DNA of 64,000 nucleotides, taken from the NCBI GenBank assembly GCA_950295325.1, contig OX485803.1, positions 24,490,001-24,554,000 on the forward strand. Direction: 5' to 3'. The notes beneath the pieces are model-generated. The model searched no databases. It was not told the DNA's origin and worked only from the letters and a program-made list of their open reading frames with translations. Source of the stretch: Polytrichum commune (taxonomy: Eukaryota; Streptophyta; Polytrichopsida; Polytrichales; Polytrichaceae). Positions 11,001-21,560 of the stretch are shown here, piece after piece (position 1 is the stretch's first letter; each line of letters starts with the position of its first letter). Both the position numbers and the translations under genes were made by a program.

Positions 11001-13899
11001 CTGAACCTAAGCAAATTAGAGGAAGAATGGTATTGCTTGGGTGCAAGGTAGTGGTCCTTACGGATGAGGCCCAAAGGGCACACCGGAAGACAGCGCCCAC
11101 AGCCATAACAACGCTCCATTATAACACCATCCTGTAAATGACCAGAGAGCAATAGAATTGTGAGTCACAAAACTTGCTCACTAGCAATTTAATCCTCAAA
11201 GGACCGGGGGTATGTTTATATGGGATACATGAGAAATTGGACAGACCCTCAACAAGTATTGATGTAAAATCTTATTTTTGTCTATGATATCGAATTCATA
11301 GTCATACATGACAACGGTGGTAGCATATACATAGTATGTGTTTGAGTCTAGGGTCATTCATATGAGATTAAATCTCCTTATGATTTAATTTACATATATA
11401 TTTCATCCAAATGGAATATTGCATATGATAAATGGCATAATGTTCAGATAGGGTCACTTTTAACAATTTTAGCTAAAACCCCTCAGTTTAACACCCCCCA
11501 AAATGACCCTCTCAGATCTTTAAGACCCTCTCAGACTCTCTTATCAAAATGTATATATGTGTCTCTGACAGCCTATTATTTCTACTTGAACAAGACAATG
11601 CTCATCTCCAAAACCAAGGACCTACCATCTGTTGCACTGGTGAATGGCCTGAGCTCTGGTGGGTGTCTGCAATTGAATTGCAAAGGGTTTGTTCTTCAGC
11701 CATAGTATTGTTGAAGGCGATCGCAGCAGCAGGGCACACTCGCACACATGGACGTGGACACTCAGGTGGGCACAACTCGGGATTGATTTCTGCAATTGAA
11801 GATTCCAAATTATTATATCCTACATCTCAGGTCAATTTAGTGTGTGTGTGTGTGTGCGTACGTGTATGTGTAAAATCCTGGGGAGATTAAAGAACTCTGC
11901 ATAAGATTCTATATGTGCTGAGCGTTTGTCCCCAACCTTATTGACCTATGAGAGACTAATTTGTGAACCAAAGGTACAGAAACGACCAATGAAGGGCGAG
12001 GCTGTCTATGGTCAAATACAGAGCTGTGTATGACAAACGTCAGTGGCCAAAAGTGATCACAAAGGTTTCGAGATTGTTGATCTGTACATAAAACACTCCT
12101 TTGTCTTTCAGAGCAAACAAAAGAGATTGCACTACTACCTATCCCAACTTCCATAGTACAAATTGTATTTTTCTTCCATAGGAAAATCGTGTTCTGAAAG
12201 CCTACCTGCTTTTCGGAAGTGAGGGTCTTCATCATCATTGATGCTAACCATTATCCAAGGCTTTGGAAGTTCGAAGTTCTTCGACAGGTCAAGCTGACAA
12301 GCAAGAGATTGAGCAGCAGTCACTCCCTCCAGCACTGCTGCCACTACAGCAGCATCAGCAGCACAATCAATGCAGTCAACTGCACAACCACATACCTGGT
12401 GAATCAGATTGAGAATTGCCTCATCCAGTTAGCAATCTCATATCACAAAGATTTTTCATTCAAGTTTCAGAATTGGATTTGAGATGCAAAAGTTATAAGG
12501 GAGCAAGTGAAGATTCCCAATCTCTCTAAACCATCACATAGGCCAGTCATGTTAACTATTGAACCTAGAATGGTCCATATTCTGAACATTTAATCTAATC
12601 TCATCGTTGCACTTGTCCTCTTTGGTGTCCGTTCTTTAAGTACAAGCCTTGCCATATATACCACTCAAATATAGTGATATGAACTTCTAGCACAAGAGAA
12701 CCTCAATTCCTTGAAAAACAAATGGAAGGCAAATGACAGAAGAAACTGAAGGCTAACCTCCTGCCAAAGTATACACCAATGAAAGGTTTCTTATATCTAC
12801 TACATCCTGCACAAAACACATAACAGACAACCTTCACTCAGTCTATCAATTTCAAAGGCAGTCTTCCCAATAAACCCAAGAAATAGCCATATTTCTTGTT
12901 CAATCTAACCATCCAAAAGCGCAGGTGAGCTTTCTTACTAACAAAGCGGACATGCAATTGTAAACAAACAGGCATTGCGAAGATGATCACATACTTCAAA
13001 ACTTGCTCCACATATAAGCTTCACCCATCGGCCTTCCTGCAAAGATTTCTGTGGAGGGGTTGTTGCCCTTGATTGCACAGAATGGCGAAGAAGGTGATTA
13101 AGAGCCTCCCTCACCCTCCTCGAGTCTTGGTCATCTGCAACCAAGATACTCTATAAGCTCATATTATGATCTATCCCAACCTGCCCTGGAATTCCATCGA
13201 AGATTCAACTCTCCAATATTTTTAGTGTTTTCCTTTACAGTGAAGTGACTAGGATGTTTACACCGGACAGTGAAATTGAAAAGTGCTGCATATGTTGCTT
13301 TCAGTAAGGAGCTGCTCAAGATTTAGTGAAACAGCAACAAATGCAACAAATGCAGTTTTTCCCGCTCTCCTTGAGTCTTGGTCATCTGAAACCAAGATAA
13401 CGTATAAGCGCATCTTATGATCTATCCCAAATTGCACTAAAATTCCATTCAAGATTCAACTCTCCAATCTTTGAGGGATGTTATTTACAGTGAACAGACT
13501 AGCATATCTCCATAGGACAGTGAAATTGAAAAATGCCGCTTTCGGTAAGGAGATGCCTAAGATTTCAGGTAGTGAAACACAGCAATGTTACAATTAGCTA
13601 CAAATGCAACATAGGCAGGAGTAAAAGCAACTTTTCGAACCTGAATTTTGCCAAATAACATCGTCTCGTGGAGATTCGACCGATCTCTGTCCGCCGTAGG
13701 CACGTAACGCTAGATTATCTACCTCCTCCGCACAGGTACCCCGTCTTCTCTTCCGACCTCCGAGCGACCTAAATTGGCTCACATTGCAACAGGCTTTATA
13801 ATTCACCGGTTTCGAAGCTCGCAATTGCTCCCACGACAAACAAGAAGAGGAAGCATTGTGACTTAAGGGCAATCGATTGCACTGCAGCGCCACAGCCAT
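8030..13899 (-). CDS. LdpA-like 4Fe-4S protein, probably chloroplast, 12 exons, 496 aa
   Basis: Coding exons in transcript order: 13899-13641, 13134-12995, 12806-12758, 12379-12206, 11789-11626, 11131-11062, 10540-10450, 9903-9834, 9586-9491, 9123-9024, 8433-8318, 8191-8030. All junctions are GT-AG and phases agree, giving 1491 nt including the TAG. Two ferredoxin-type motifs are intact: CPPECPRPCxxxCP (C214, C218, C222, C226) and CYGCGRCLPVCP (C270, C273, C276, C280). Further on are VDAVEIHTG, LDGRPMSGDIGMGATKAA, GGTNAHTVEALK and IAGVAYGGYARK, the order seen in cyanobacterial LdpA and its plant homologs. LdpA is an iron-sulfur protein linked to redox or light input to the cyanobacterial clock; the plant role is not settled. 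The Ser/Arg-rich N-terminus of about 55 residues fits a plastid transit peptide. The next upstream in-frame codon, TTG at 13905, is not needed as a start. The gene is divergent from the MORN gene at 15090. Confidence 0.92.
8506..9000 (+). mobile_element. MITE family A, copy in intron 10 of the LdpA-like gene
   Basis: The copy begins TACATCGTTTACGGTGTTTA followed by GTGTCACATGCGTAATAGTG. It shares its whole length with the copies at 28171-28600 and 61675-61246, including CTCAAGTATCCCAATGT and GGCATCTAGTTT near the other end. The 61-kb copy shows that the far end is an inverted version of the start, so the family has terminal inverted repeats; here the far TIR is not recognisable. The element fits entirely inside the intron (8434-9023) and leaves both splice sites intact. 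Confidence 0.75.
13115..13616 (-). repeat. 251-bp tandem duplication copying the intron 1/exon 2 boundary
   Basis: Segments 13115-13365 and 13366-13616 are diverged copies offset by 251 bp. Shared text includes GAGTCTTGGTCATCTG, TATGATCTATCCCAA, GATTCAACTCTCCAAT and GGACAGTGAAATTGAAAA. The outer copy carries a second version of the start of exon 2 with its own AG acceptor at about 13385-13386, reading DDQDSRRAGKTAF where the true exon reads DDQDSRRVREAL. The duplicate is a decoy or fossil exon; whether it is ever spliced is unknown. Confidence 0.75.
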
Positions 13900-15089
13900 T
13901 TCCAAGCCCCTGGTCTGTTCACGCTGTGATGACTCTCATAAAACCCTAACTTTGGACATCCAATTAATGAGACACGACCGGATTAAGTTCTCAATTGTTC
14001 TGTTTATGGCTATTTGATACTTTCCAGGTGAGTTCGATACTGTACCTTCAAATGTGTCCATTCTCACATTGAAGAAAGAAAAGTAAGAAAAAGCCATAAA
14101 GTTCTCGGTGAGTTCAACACTTTCGACTATGTCCATTCTCACATTGAAGCACGAAAAGTATCGAAAGGCCATAAAGTTCTTCGGAGATGATGATAATATG
14201 GAAGAATGTGTACGGAATTCGTCCTTATGGATGGACGGCGAATGAGTAGGAAATGATGAAATCAGTTATGAAAACGTCGAGAACTTCGTATGGAACCAGA
14301 ATGCTCGGTTTGGGAGCGTTTATGACGGTTATCATTGTCTTCTCCCATGCAAAAAACTTTGGCAGTGGAATGAAAAGTAACCAATCTGTCAGTGTATCAA
14401 ATTTCCCGATCTTCATCGACAAGGAATTAGGGCATGTCCATCAATGAATCCATCTTGCCGAACTGTCATCTGAAGTATGACATTGTAGATAGTCAGTTGC
14501 TATCTTCATGAAAATTGTAGTCGGTTGTTACGTCCAGGAAAAAAAGTTCCAAAATTCGACCTCTTGTTCAAAAGTTCTCCTGTTTTATGTTTTTGAGGTG
14601 TGGCTTATATCCAAGTTGTTTCAAGAATGTCAGTGTCTTATATTTCCAGTACATGGCAATGGGTATCTCATGTTCGCTGCTAGGATACTCGGTGATCAAA
14701 GCCAAGTCCACGATTACATTGCTCATTCACAGAACCACTCCGACATTACCCATGTGATTCATCCCGGAGCTCTAGCAGCGTAGCTAATTCAACTTAAGGT
14801 TTTTAAAAGTTCAGCAAGTGCAGAATAAGTTATACAACTGCTGCTTGGAGCGTTGAGCATGGCGATGATGACAAGTTGATTGTGAAGTCGCATAACTTTT
14901 TTCAATGGTTGCACAACATTGCTGAGAATGAACAATGGTCAGAACATGTCTGGAAACATCATGAAGTATTACTTCTGCAGGAATTGTTGTGAATCCAGCT
15001 CCACAAGCACCAACATCGGTAGATGATGCACACATCTTGAAGTGAGGACGAGGAAAGAAGCCGTTTTAGGACCGAGTCCGTGATCAGCC
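13900..15089. promoter_or_regulatory. Head-to-head intergenic region shared by the LdpA-like and MORN genes
   Basis: The two start codons diverge across 1190 bp, so both promoters must lie here. I see no clear TATA box that I would defend. The region contains an 80-bp tandem duplication (14027-14186) and short open frames with no recognisable product. Confidence 0.5.
14027..14186. repeat. Two-copy 80-bp tandem repeat near the LdpA-like 5' end
   Basis: Units at about 14027-14106 and 14107-14186 share GGTGAGTTC, TGTCCATTCTCACATTGAAG, GAAAAGTA and GCCATAAAGTTCT. They lie 130-290 bp upstream of the LdpA-like start codon, in probable promoter or 5' UTR. Confidence 0.75.
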
Positions 15090-16420
15090 ATGTCCAGTGA
15101 CGAAGAGGAAGAAGGTGAGGAGGGAGAAGAGGGAGAAAAGGTACTGAACACATTCTTGGAAAGCTTAATCATATCATATCTCCTGCAGTGCACAGAAAAC
15201 ATGCAAAGTCGGTTAATTATGTACGTGCATCCAAATTTGAGGAAAAGATTGTGGACATTCGAATCTTGTGCATAGGGTTTGATTTTTTTCCCCTTACAAC
15301 TCCATCAGACATAGGTTTCCTTCCTTTTCAGAATAAAACACTAGGTGATCTCAAGTCTTTCTACCAACAGGATCATCAGGTTGATGTTAGCCAATATCTC
15401 TCAGAGGCTACTGTACTCCGCTGCTCCATGGAATTAGGAATTTAGCTGTTTTGACCGTACATTGATGTACTTCTAGTCCTTTTAAGTCTTTTGGCTTCCT
15501 GGACTTTGACATCAATTTCATTGCATTGCAGGAGTTTACATGGTCAGGTACCATTGTCGACTTTGAGCCAGTTGGGGCAGGGATTGCGGGGTACCCTAAT
15601 GGCGACACATACGAGGGAGCCTACTACGATGGCAAACGCAACAGTCTTGGCAAATATACATTTAGCAAGAAAGGGGCCACATATGAAGGGAACTACTCGC
15701 AGAATCAAAGGGGTGGATATGGCATTCTGAATTACCCTGACAAAAGCATCTATCAAGGTTCCTTTATCACTTCCTTCATCTCCCGCTCACACCTGGAAAT
15801 CAGAAACCAGATTAAATCAAAATGTTTCATGAAACTCAAATCTGTTATTGTTTGAGATCATGCTTCAGGTTCGTGGTATCAAGGTAAGAGGAATGGCGAA
15901 GGACAGTACACTTATGCAAATGGCGACATTTACAAAGGGGGCTGGAAGGATAACCTGAAGGATGGCACGGGTACTTATCACTTCAAGGCTTCCATGTCCC
16001 AAGTACGTCCTTGTCCACATCTGTCAAGCTTAAGTTTCTGTAAGTTAGGTTAAGAAAGATGTTTGCTATAAATCACGGGAAGGTGTTTGCACATAATAAT
16101 TTGGTTTGTGTGTGCAGTTAATTGGAGATTGGGTTAAAGGAGGTTTTGTGAAAGGGAAGTGGCTGTTCAGGAATGGTGACTTCTACGAGGGTACATTCCT
16201 CAAAAACAAACCGAATGGGCCGGGGAAGTTTATGTACTTCAGATCCAAGGCAACAATAACAGGCACTTTTGAGAAAGGCAAGTGGGTCATGGGTATAACG
16301 TCACAAACACCTGCAAGAGTGTTGCTGGATTACGCCTTGAAAGCTGTTCCCACACTTTTTCAACCAGCACCTCCAGATCCAAGCCTGCCCTCATTTGTTA
16401 TCCCCATGCAATTCAAGTGA
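15090..16420 (+). CDS. MORN-repeat protein resembling radial spoke head 1, 4 exons, 237 aa
   Basis: Coding exons: 15090-15140, 15532-15757, 15869-16002 and 16118-16420. All introns are GT-AG with consistent phases, giving 714 nt including TGA. The first exon encodes an acidic start (MSSDEEEEGEEGEEGEK). MORN repeats follow at about residues 40-61 (NGDTYEGAYYDGKRNSLG), 66-85, 89-108 (QGKRNGEGQYTY), 110-131 (NGDIYKGGWKDNLKDGTG), a partial one at 138-154, and 156-175 (GTFLKNKPNGPGKF). The acidic N-terminus, repeat spacing and the late F-LKNKPNGPGKF block match my memory of RSPH1/RSP1, a radial-spoke head component of motile 9+2 axonemes. The short proline-rich tail is lineage-specific. In a land plant this implies expression in ciliated sperm. 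Another MORN protein is the alternative. The gene is divergent from the LdpA-like gene and convergent with bL33. Confidence 0.85.
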
Positions 16421-17454
16421 CACTTGGGTGTTTATCAGACGGATAGACCTCATGACAAGAGTCAGAAAAGTGCATCCTAACAACCTTGAAATGCAGTATA
16501 GCAATGAAGCTCAAAATACTCCACCAATTACAACCTAATTCAAAATTCCAGAAGATGCACAACCACCATGCACATATCACACTACTCGTCCCCCAGTAAA
16601 CACGTCACAAAAACTGAAGCATATGATCTTACCGTTTGAGAGTGAGAATTTGGTAGTGAATAGTAGGAGATACATCAGTGCATTTTAGAATAAAGCTAAC
16701 TTGACGTTCTTGTTCTCGAATTAAATCTACTAACTACGAGTTACAAAGCAGATAGAACCTCCAATTTTACAATATGGAAGCAAAGAAGGGGTAACGGAAA
16801 CAGGAGAGAATTAAAATGTGTATGATTCACACGTTTGAAAATGTTTTACATTAGGAAACAAAACGTGCAAAAGCCTTTGCAAGTTGATTCACACGGACAC
16901 AGTGGAAGGGCCATGACAGCCTAATACGAAGTTCATGTCACAAACTATGACCAACGTGACACTGAATGATGAAACCAACTAGCATTTTCATCCCTACAAT
17001 GAGGGAGACTTGTGTTCCAGATGTTGGGAAGATGACTAAAAGCTGCTCACGTATCAAAAGATGCCATACTTTTCAAGCCCAGCGGCAATGATGCACTGCG
17101 AGAAGACGCCATCTGCACATGATCCAAAATCACAAACTCAATACCAGGCACAATATTTGCCAACGAAAGTTTAATCGAGAGAGAGATGATGCCAGCCCTA
17201 GGTTGGCATGAATAAGAGACACTTCACCCTTGATCAAAGCCGCAAATTCAAATGTGACCTATTCACCGTCAGGAAGCAGATGCCCCAAGTTGATGATACC
17301 CTAAGTTCACATCCTAAATTGCTCAATTCAGATGCCATTCGAAAGTATGAGAATTTCACTTTTGCCATAGTACCTGCCAAACCTGGGGGAGCCACTTGAT
17401 TTCCATTGAAATGAAGGAGGGAAGCAGGATCCGGTGGAAAACAACACGCCATCA
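16421..17454. other. Convergent 3' region between the MORN gene and bL33
   Basis: It should contain the 3' UTRs of both genes. On the minus strand a possible 3'-UTR intron of bL33 runs from a donor after 17374 (GGCAG|GTACT) to an acceptor before 17112 (GTGCAG|ATGG). The family B repeat (17195-17262) would lie inside it. This intron is inference only. Confidence 0.4.
17195..17262 (+). repeat. Family B dispersed repeat, copy 1
   Basis: It contains AGGTTGGCATGAATAAGAGA, CACTTCACCCTTGATCAAAG and CCGCAAATTCA. The same ordered text occurs at 37096-37166 on the plus strand and at 58440-58506 on the minus strand, with a shorter relative near 18270. Confidence 0.6.
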
Positions 17455-17628
17455 TCACTTCATCTTTGCTTCCGTGAATAACACATGTTTCTTCACCACG
17501 GGATCGTATTTGCGCATTTCCAGCTTGGTGGTGAGTTTGCGGGGGTTCTTCGGCTTCACGTAAAAGAAGCCGGTACCTGCCGCCGATATGAGACGCACCA
17601 AAATCGATCCTCCCTTGCCTTTCGCCAT
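17455..17628 (-). CDS. Ribosomal protein bL33, mitochondrial type, 57 aa
   Basis: This is a single uninterrupted coding exon, ATG at 17628-17626 and TGA at 17457-17455. The protein starts [20 protein letters not shown], continues [20 protein letters not shown] and ends [17 protein letters not shown], the full bL33 family signature over its normal length of 50-57 residues. bL33 is a component of the large subunit of bacterial-type ribosomes. The short protein with no transit peptide and the FFYVKxKNPRK block resemble the nuclear-encoded mitochondrial form of land plants rather than the plastid form; that assignment is from memory of the family. A longer overlapping open frame (17719-17234) in another frame is spurious. 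The 5' end has a decayed tandem copy at 17925-18123. Confidence 0.93.
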   Translation of the reverse strand: MAKGKGGSILVRLISAAGTGFFYVKPKNPRKLTTKLEMRKYDPVVKKHVLFTEAKMK

Positions 17629-17924
17629 AGCTGAGGGTTTCCTGCGACAGCAACAGCTCCAGGGGTTTCTTCGTCGCTATGTAAGGTAAGGCAGCTTTAG
17701 GGTTCCATCCTTCGATCATATTTCATCCATCCACATGTAACGAGGCTCATGGTCACTGTTATCGTCTCTATAAATGGCCCTGGGGGCAAGTACTAATGGT
17801 GTGGCCTTCATGACATATCAAGACATTTTTTTTGTTCGGTTTAGGATTTGAAAATCCCATGTGACAAGAAGACAAATGACATGGCAAAGCAACGACACTA
17901 GAAAAAACTTAGGTATTAGTGTCC

Positions 17925-18123
17925 GCATGCCCTTGATACAATGCACATCATAATGGAGCTTCCTTTGTCTTTCGCCTTAGTTCATGGTTTTCGACTACAC
18001 CATATGTTGCAAGGGTTTCTCTTGTCATTGTTTAAAGTAAAGCAACTCTACATTTTCATTTTTTGATTGTGTTTCATCCCTGCGCATGTAATGAGGTTCA
18101 TCGCCAACACCATCATCTCCATC
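17925..18123 (-). pseudogene. Decayed tandem copy of the bL33 5' end and promoter
   Basis: Segment 17955-18123 matches 17608-17775 with an offset of 350 bp. Shared text includes CTTTCGCC.TAG, GGGTTTCT.., TTTCATCC...CATGTAA and GAGG.TCAT. On the minus strand the start codon position (17978-17976) is AAG instead of ATG. The following codons still track bL33: SSIMMCIVSRACG against [12 protein letters not shown], then a stop. The copy therefore covers the upstream region plus about the first 18 codons and is not translatable as bL33. Confidence 0.75.
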
Positions 18124-18466
18124 GTTCAACCACGTCAACATAAGTTTTTCAAAAACGACAACACTCTTTGGTTGCTCAGGTCAAGTACACCAGATTGTCC
18201 TATTAGTCCCATTAGTGTGGGTGGAAAGAATATTAATGTGAGTCTCTCGGGTAGTCGAGAAAGAGAGAGTGTTCACCTTGATCAAAGTTGTCAGCCAAAA
18301 TGTGGACCCATAGCGGGTCTATTGAGCATGGCTATGGGACAAATGTCATTGCCTCATGTCGAAGGTGTTTGCTATTAGTAATCAAAGATGGGGGAAGATG
18401 GGGGGCTTTATTAGGTGCACGATGAACCAAAAAAATGGCCACCAAAACAAAAACACATATGGGAAC

Positions 18467-18496
18467 AAACAAACAAACAAACAAACAAACAAACAA
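18467..18496 (+). repeat. (AAAC)n microsatellite
   Basis: About seven uninterrupted units of CAAA, followed by imperfect units to about 18512. Confidence 0.9.
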
Positions 18497-18806
18497 GAAA
18501 AAACAAACAAACACTTACACTTCAGCTTTGGTGACTGACCAAGAATTTTATTCATAAAATAAAATAAAAAACTACATGTGGAAGCTTAGAAAGCCTCTTC
18601 CGCCATAAATTATCTTAACCTTCCTACATGGATATACAAAGAAACCCTCGAACTATGAACATTGTAGGTGCTGGTGCCCTTGGAGTCGTCCTCACCATCC
18701 CCAATGTCGTTGACCATCACACGGCTACGGCTACCACAAGGAGACAGCAACCTAGAGATTGCACCATCGCTCAAGACGGACTATACTCTCTGACCGCATG
18801 CACCAG

Positions 18807-18807
<1 letters not shown>

Positions 18808-18839
<32 letters not shown>

Positions 18840-18840
18840 C
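18808..18840 (+). repeat. (AAC)n microsatellite
   Basis: Eleven consecutive AAC units. They lie at the downstream edge of the broken Rep-like gene. Confidence 0.9.
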
Positions 18841-18849
18841 TAGGCCATC

Positions 18850-19917
18850 TTATACAACAACACATTGCCCTTCAACAACGCCTTCAAATGCATCCTCTTC
18901 TAGTAACTTCTCCTCCAAATCCCTCACGTTTGTGACATGACACCATGTCTATGACAAAGAACACGGTTCACTTCCCTCTCCTCATCGTGAAAATCACGAG
19001 CAATTTGTTGAGATTTGAAGTACCTCGTGTTGGACACTCCTGAAATGGTATTAAAAAAACATTGGTTATGTCTTCCATTTCCATATCATGGGGATTCATT
19101 ATGATTTTCCATATTGACACTGCCCTCCTTACATCCATACCCGTGAATTTCATGGGAACAACCCATGTCGGATTCAGGTAGAATTGGCCGCTCTTGCACA
19201 TGTGGAACAAAGTGTCGGGGAGAGTAACCCCCAAGTGCTTTTTCTTTTAAATTTAAAATTTAAAATCAATCTAAATTTAAAAAACATTGGTGAGCCCATT
19301 GATGAGCCCTTTGCAATATGTTGCTATGATAGAGACTCACACAATTATTCAATCAACCTTTCCGCACTTCACATATTCCAATTTCCCCTCATTCATATCT
19401 TCCACGGAGTCGTTACAATGCACAAACTCCAAATGCTCCTCCCCATTGTCCTTCATGCGATACCCAATCATACCTTTGAAGATGTGCAAGCCCTCATCCC
19501 TCAACCTCTTACACCACACCACATGACCGGTTAATTAGAGGACTCACATTCCACCCCAAACAAACGTTCATTTTTTTTGTTCAAGACTTAAAGACTACTA
19601 CAAGTCCTTCTCACAACCATTTCAAAATGCTTGTGGGTCCATGCCCCACCCCGCTCCACATAGCAAAACCATGCCATCCAATTCTCCTCAATGAATTTTC
19701 TCAACTTCACAAAGAATGCAATGTCAATATCAATTCCACCCACAACAATTGTGATGGATGCCTTGAAGTACTTGAAGGATGAACAAGTTTGCTCTTGACC
19801 TTGCAACCGCGCAAGCATACCCTTCCTCGGAGCCATAGCAAGAGATTCATAACATAGATAAAAGTTGCAATGCTTAGAGAACATGGAAGCATGAACATTG
19901 TCAACACTCACTAACAA
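18850..19917 (-). pseudogene. Broken HUH-endonuclease (Rep-like) transposon gene, Replitron-like
   Basis: Coding text runs on the minus strand in several frames. Segment 19917-19588 carries CYVERGGAWTHKHFEMVV, with an H-x-H pair (codons 19635-19633 and 19629-19627) after a beta-strand-like stretch. Segment 19538-19366 reads GLHIFKGMIGYRMKD and then YVKCGK; the Y-x-x-K of GYRMKD (19462-19451) matches Rep motif III. Segment 19234-18968 carries HMCKSGQFYLNPTWVVPMKF and GMDVRRAVSIWKIIMNP. More coding-like text, DLEEKLLEEDAFEGVVEG, follows to about 18850. Motifs H-x-H and Y-x-x-K in that order define HUH Rep nucleases. The surrounding sequence resembles my memory of eukaryotic transposon Reps described as Replitrons, which lack a Helitron helicase. 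Stops and frameshifts make it non-functional. Element ends were not found. Confidence 0.5.
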
Positions 19918-20189
19918 CTACAATGTTGTGCAAAAACAAACAACCATTGAAACAAACAAACGGCCTTGGGAAGGCAACCTCCAATACCACTGTCGACAGT
20001 CTTTCACATATCACTCCACATGTCCCATTTCACACACACGTATGCTAGCTCCTAGTTCCACATTGCTAATTCACAATTGTTGTTGATTCCTTCTACATGT
20101 CACCAATGTGGCTAGCCACATAATTTTACCGAAAACCACACCCCTCCCCCACCAATAGAATGTTGGCCAACCAAATTTGTGCCAACATG

Positions 20190-20207
20190 TTCCCCCCCCC
20201 CCCCCCT
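20190..20207 (+). repeat. Poly-C tract
   Basis: About 17 consecutive C. Similar C or G tracts occur near 23808-23824, 31260-31270, 36570-36584, 40722-40737 and 50710-50718; their lengths may be unreliable in the assembly. Confidence 0.85.
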
Positions 20208-20296
20208 TCCCCCTAGCCAATCCACATGCAAAGGTCTCACATATTGGGCCCGTGTGGGGGGTAAATCAAATTTTTTATTGCAATATTTGTGTGTCT

Positions 20297-20366
20297 GGAG
20301 GGTAGGATGTCTTTACTTGCAACATGTGTTGGGGTTCAATTCCCAATAATGACTCTGGGAGTTTAT
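20297..20366 (+). repeat. tRNA-like relic, possible SINE head
   Basis: The text GGAGGGTAGGATGTCTTTAC, then TTGCAACATGTG, then GGGGTTCAATTCCC lines up with the D arm, anticodon arm and T arm (B box) of a tRNA. The acceptor stem does not pair convincingly, so a working tRNA is unlikely. A tRNA-derived SINE or a dead tRNA copy is possible. Confidence 0.3.
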
Positions 20367-20399
20367 TTATCCATTTATAAATGCTAATTGAGTGGGCTT

Positions 20400-21560
20400 G
20401 GCATCATATTTTGGTGTATCATTCATTCATGAAATTTTGGTGTTTTTAATGTGATGGTTATGGTGCATGCTTAGGTGGGGAGTATGACTGGTTGGTGGTT
20501 TTTAAGTTTTGGTTTGTTGAGCATGAGTGAGATGACGTATTTGATTGCTATCAAGTGGATTTGTTGCATGCACCCATGAATTGATGTTAGGGGAATATAG
20601 CATCGTTCGCTCATATAAGACTAAGAGTCACCAAGGAAGGTTAGTATGGAGGAGGGAAGGGTGTTTGTTTTTTTGTATATGGATTGGTGGGGAGGTCAAG
20701 TAGGTTTCTTTGGGTAAGCCATGTAGTTTGTTGTGAACTCTTCGGGAGGGGGCTTAAGTGTTGGGACGAGCGAGGAGTTGTGAAATTGTTGGTAATGGTT
20801 TTAGAGCCATTGAATGTGTGGGATTTGAGTATTCATGTGTTGGTGAATGTGTGGAGGTGTGCTATGGAAGGGGGCGGGAATGTGAAGGGTAGGCGTGTTG
20901 TTGTGTGTACATATGATTGGGTTACATTCGGTAGTGGTGAAATATATATTTGGGAGGTGAAATGGTTTTTCAACATAGCGGATGTCAGTGGTTGTAGTTG
21001 GAGGTGGTGTTTGTGGTGAATTTTATTGAGGTGTTCATGTGTGGCGTGGGTGCAATGTATGGTGAGGAGGAGTATGTCGCGTGGGGGGTTGCAATCCTCG
21101 TGCGTGCCAAAGAGGGTTTCTTCAGGTTACCATGTGTTTTCCAAGTTGGGGTAGCCTTGCCAGTGGCAAAGTTACATGTGTTTCAATTCAGTAATTATGT
21201 TGGAGTTTGCTTTATAACATACTCAGACGCCGCGGATGGTGTCTATGATGTAGGCTTGGGAGTTAGGATCAGCTACTGGAGGGGAGTGTTGGTGGGGGAT
21301 GGTGTGGTATAGTAGGTTGTCCGTGGGGATTTGGCGAATCGTGTATGGGTGAGGAAATCGGTCAGAGGTTGTGGTTATGGAGGGTTGGCATGGGCCGGAG
21401 TGGGTTGATACTCGGGGAGGAGAGTGATGTTGTTGTGTTTGTGGTGTAATAGGCGGTGCATCGGTGGTGAGTGTAGCAAAACAATTTCACGGTGTGTGTG
21501 AAGGTTTGTTGACAAAGTTTTGTGCATGTACCATAAATGGGTTTAAAGGTCTCCAAAGTG
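20400..21560. other. G/T-rich strand-skewed region with two overlapping open frames
   Basis: The plus strand is strongly G and T rich. Open frames at 20684-21019 and 20998-21312 (plus) and 21362-21556 (minus) give low-complexity V, W and G-rich or T-rich translations. I recognise no family, and the frames look like a product of base skew. The nearby Rep-like remnant raises the possibility that this is another part of the same element. Confidence 0.4.

Noticed and set aside
17234..17719. 161-codon minus-strand open frame
   Set aside because: It overlaps the 57-codon bL33 frame, which has full family similarity over its entire length. The longer frame shows no family features.
20684..21312. 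Two overlapping plus-strand frames
   Set aside because: Strong G/T skew alone gives long V/W/G-rich frames; no family resemblance, so not annotated as genes.
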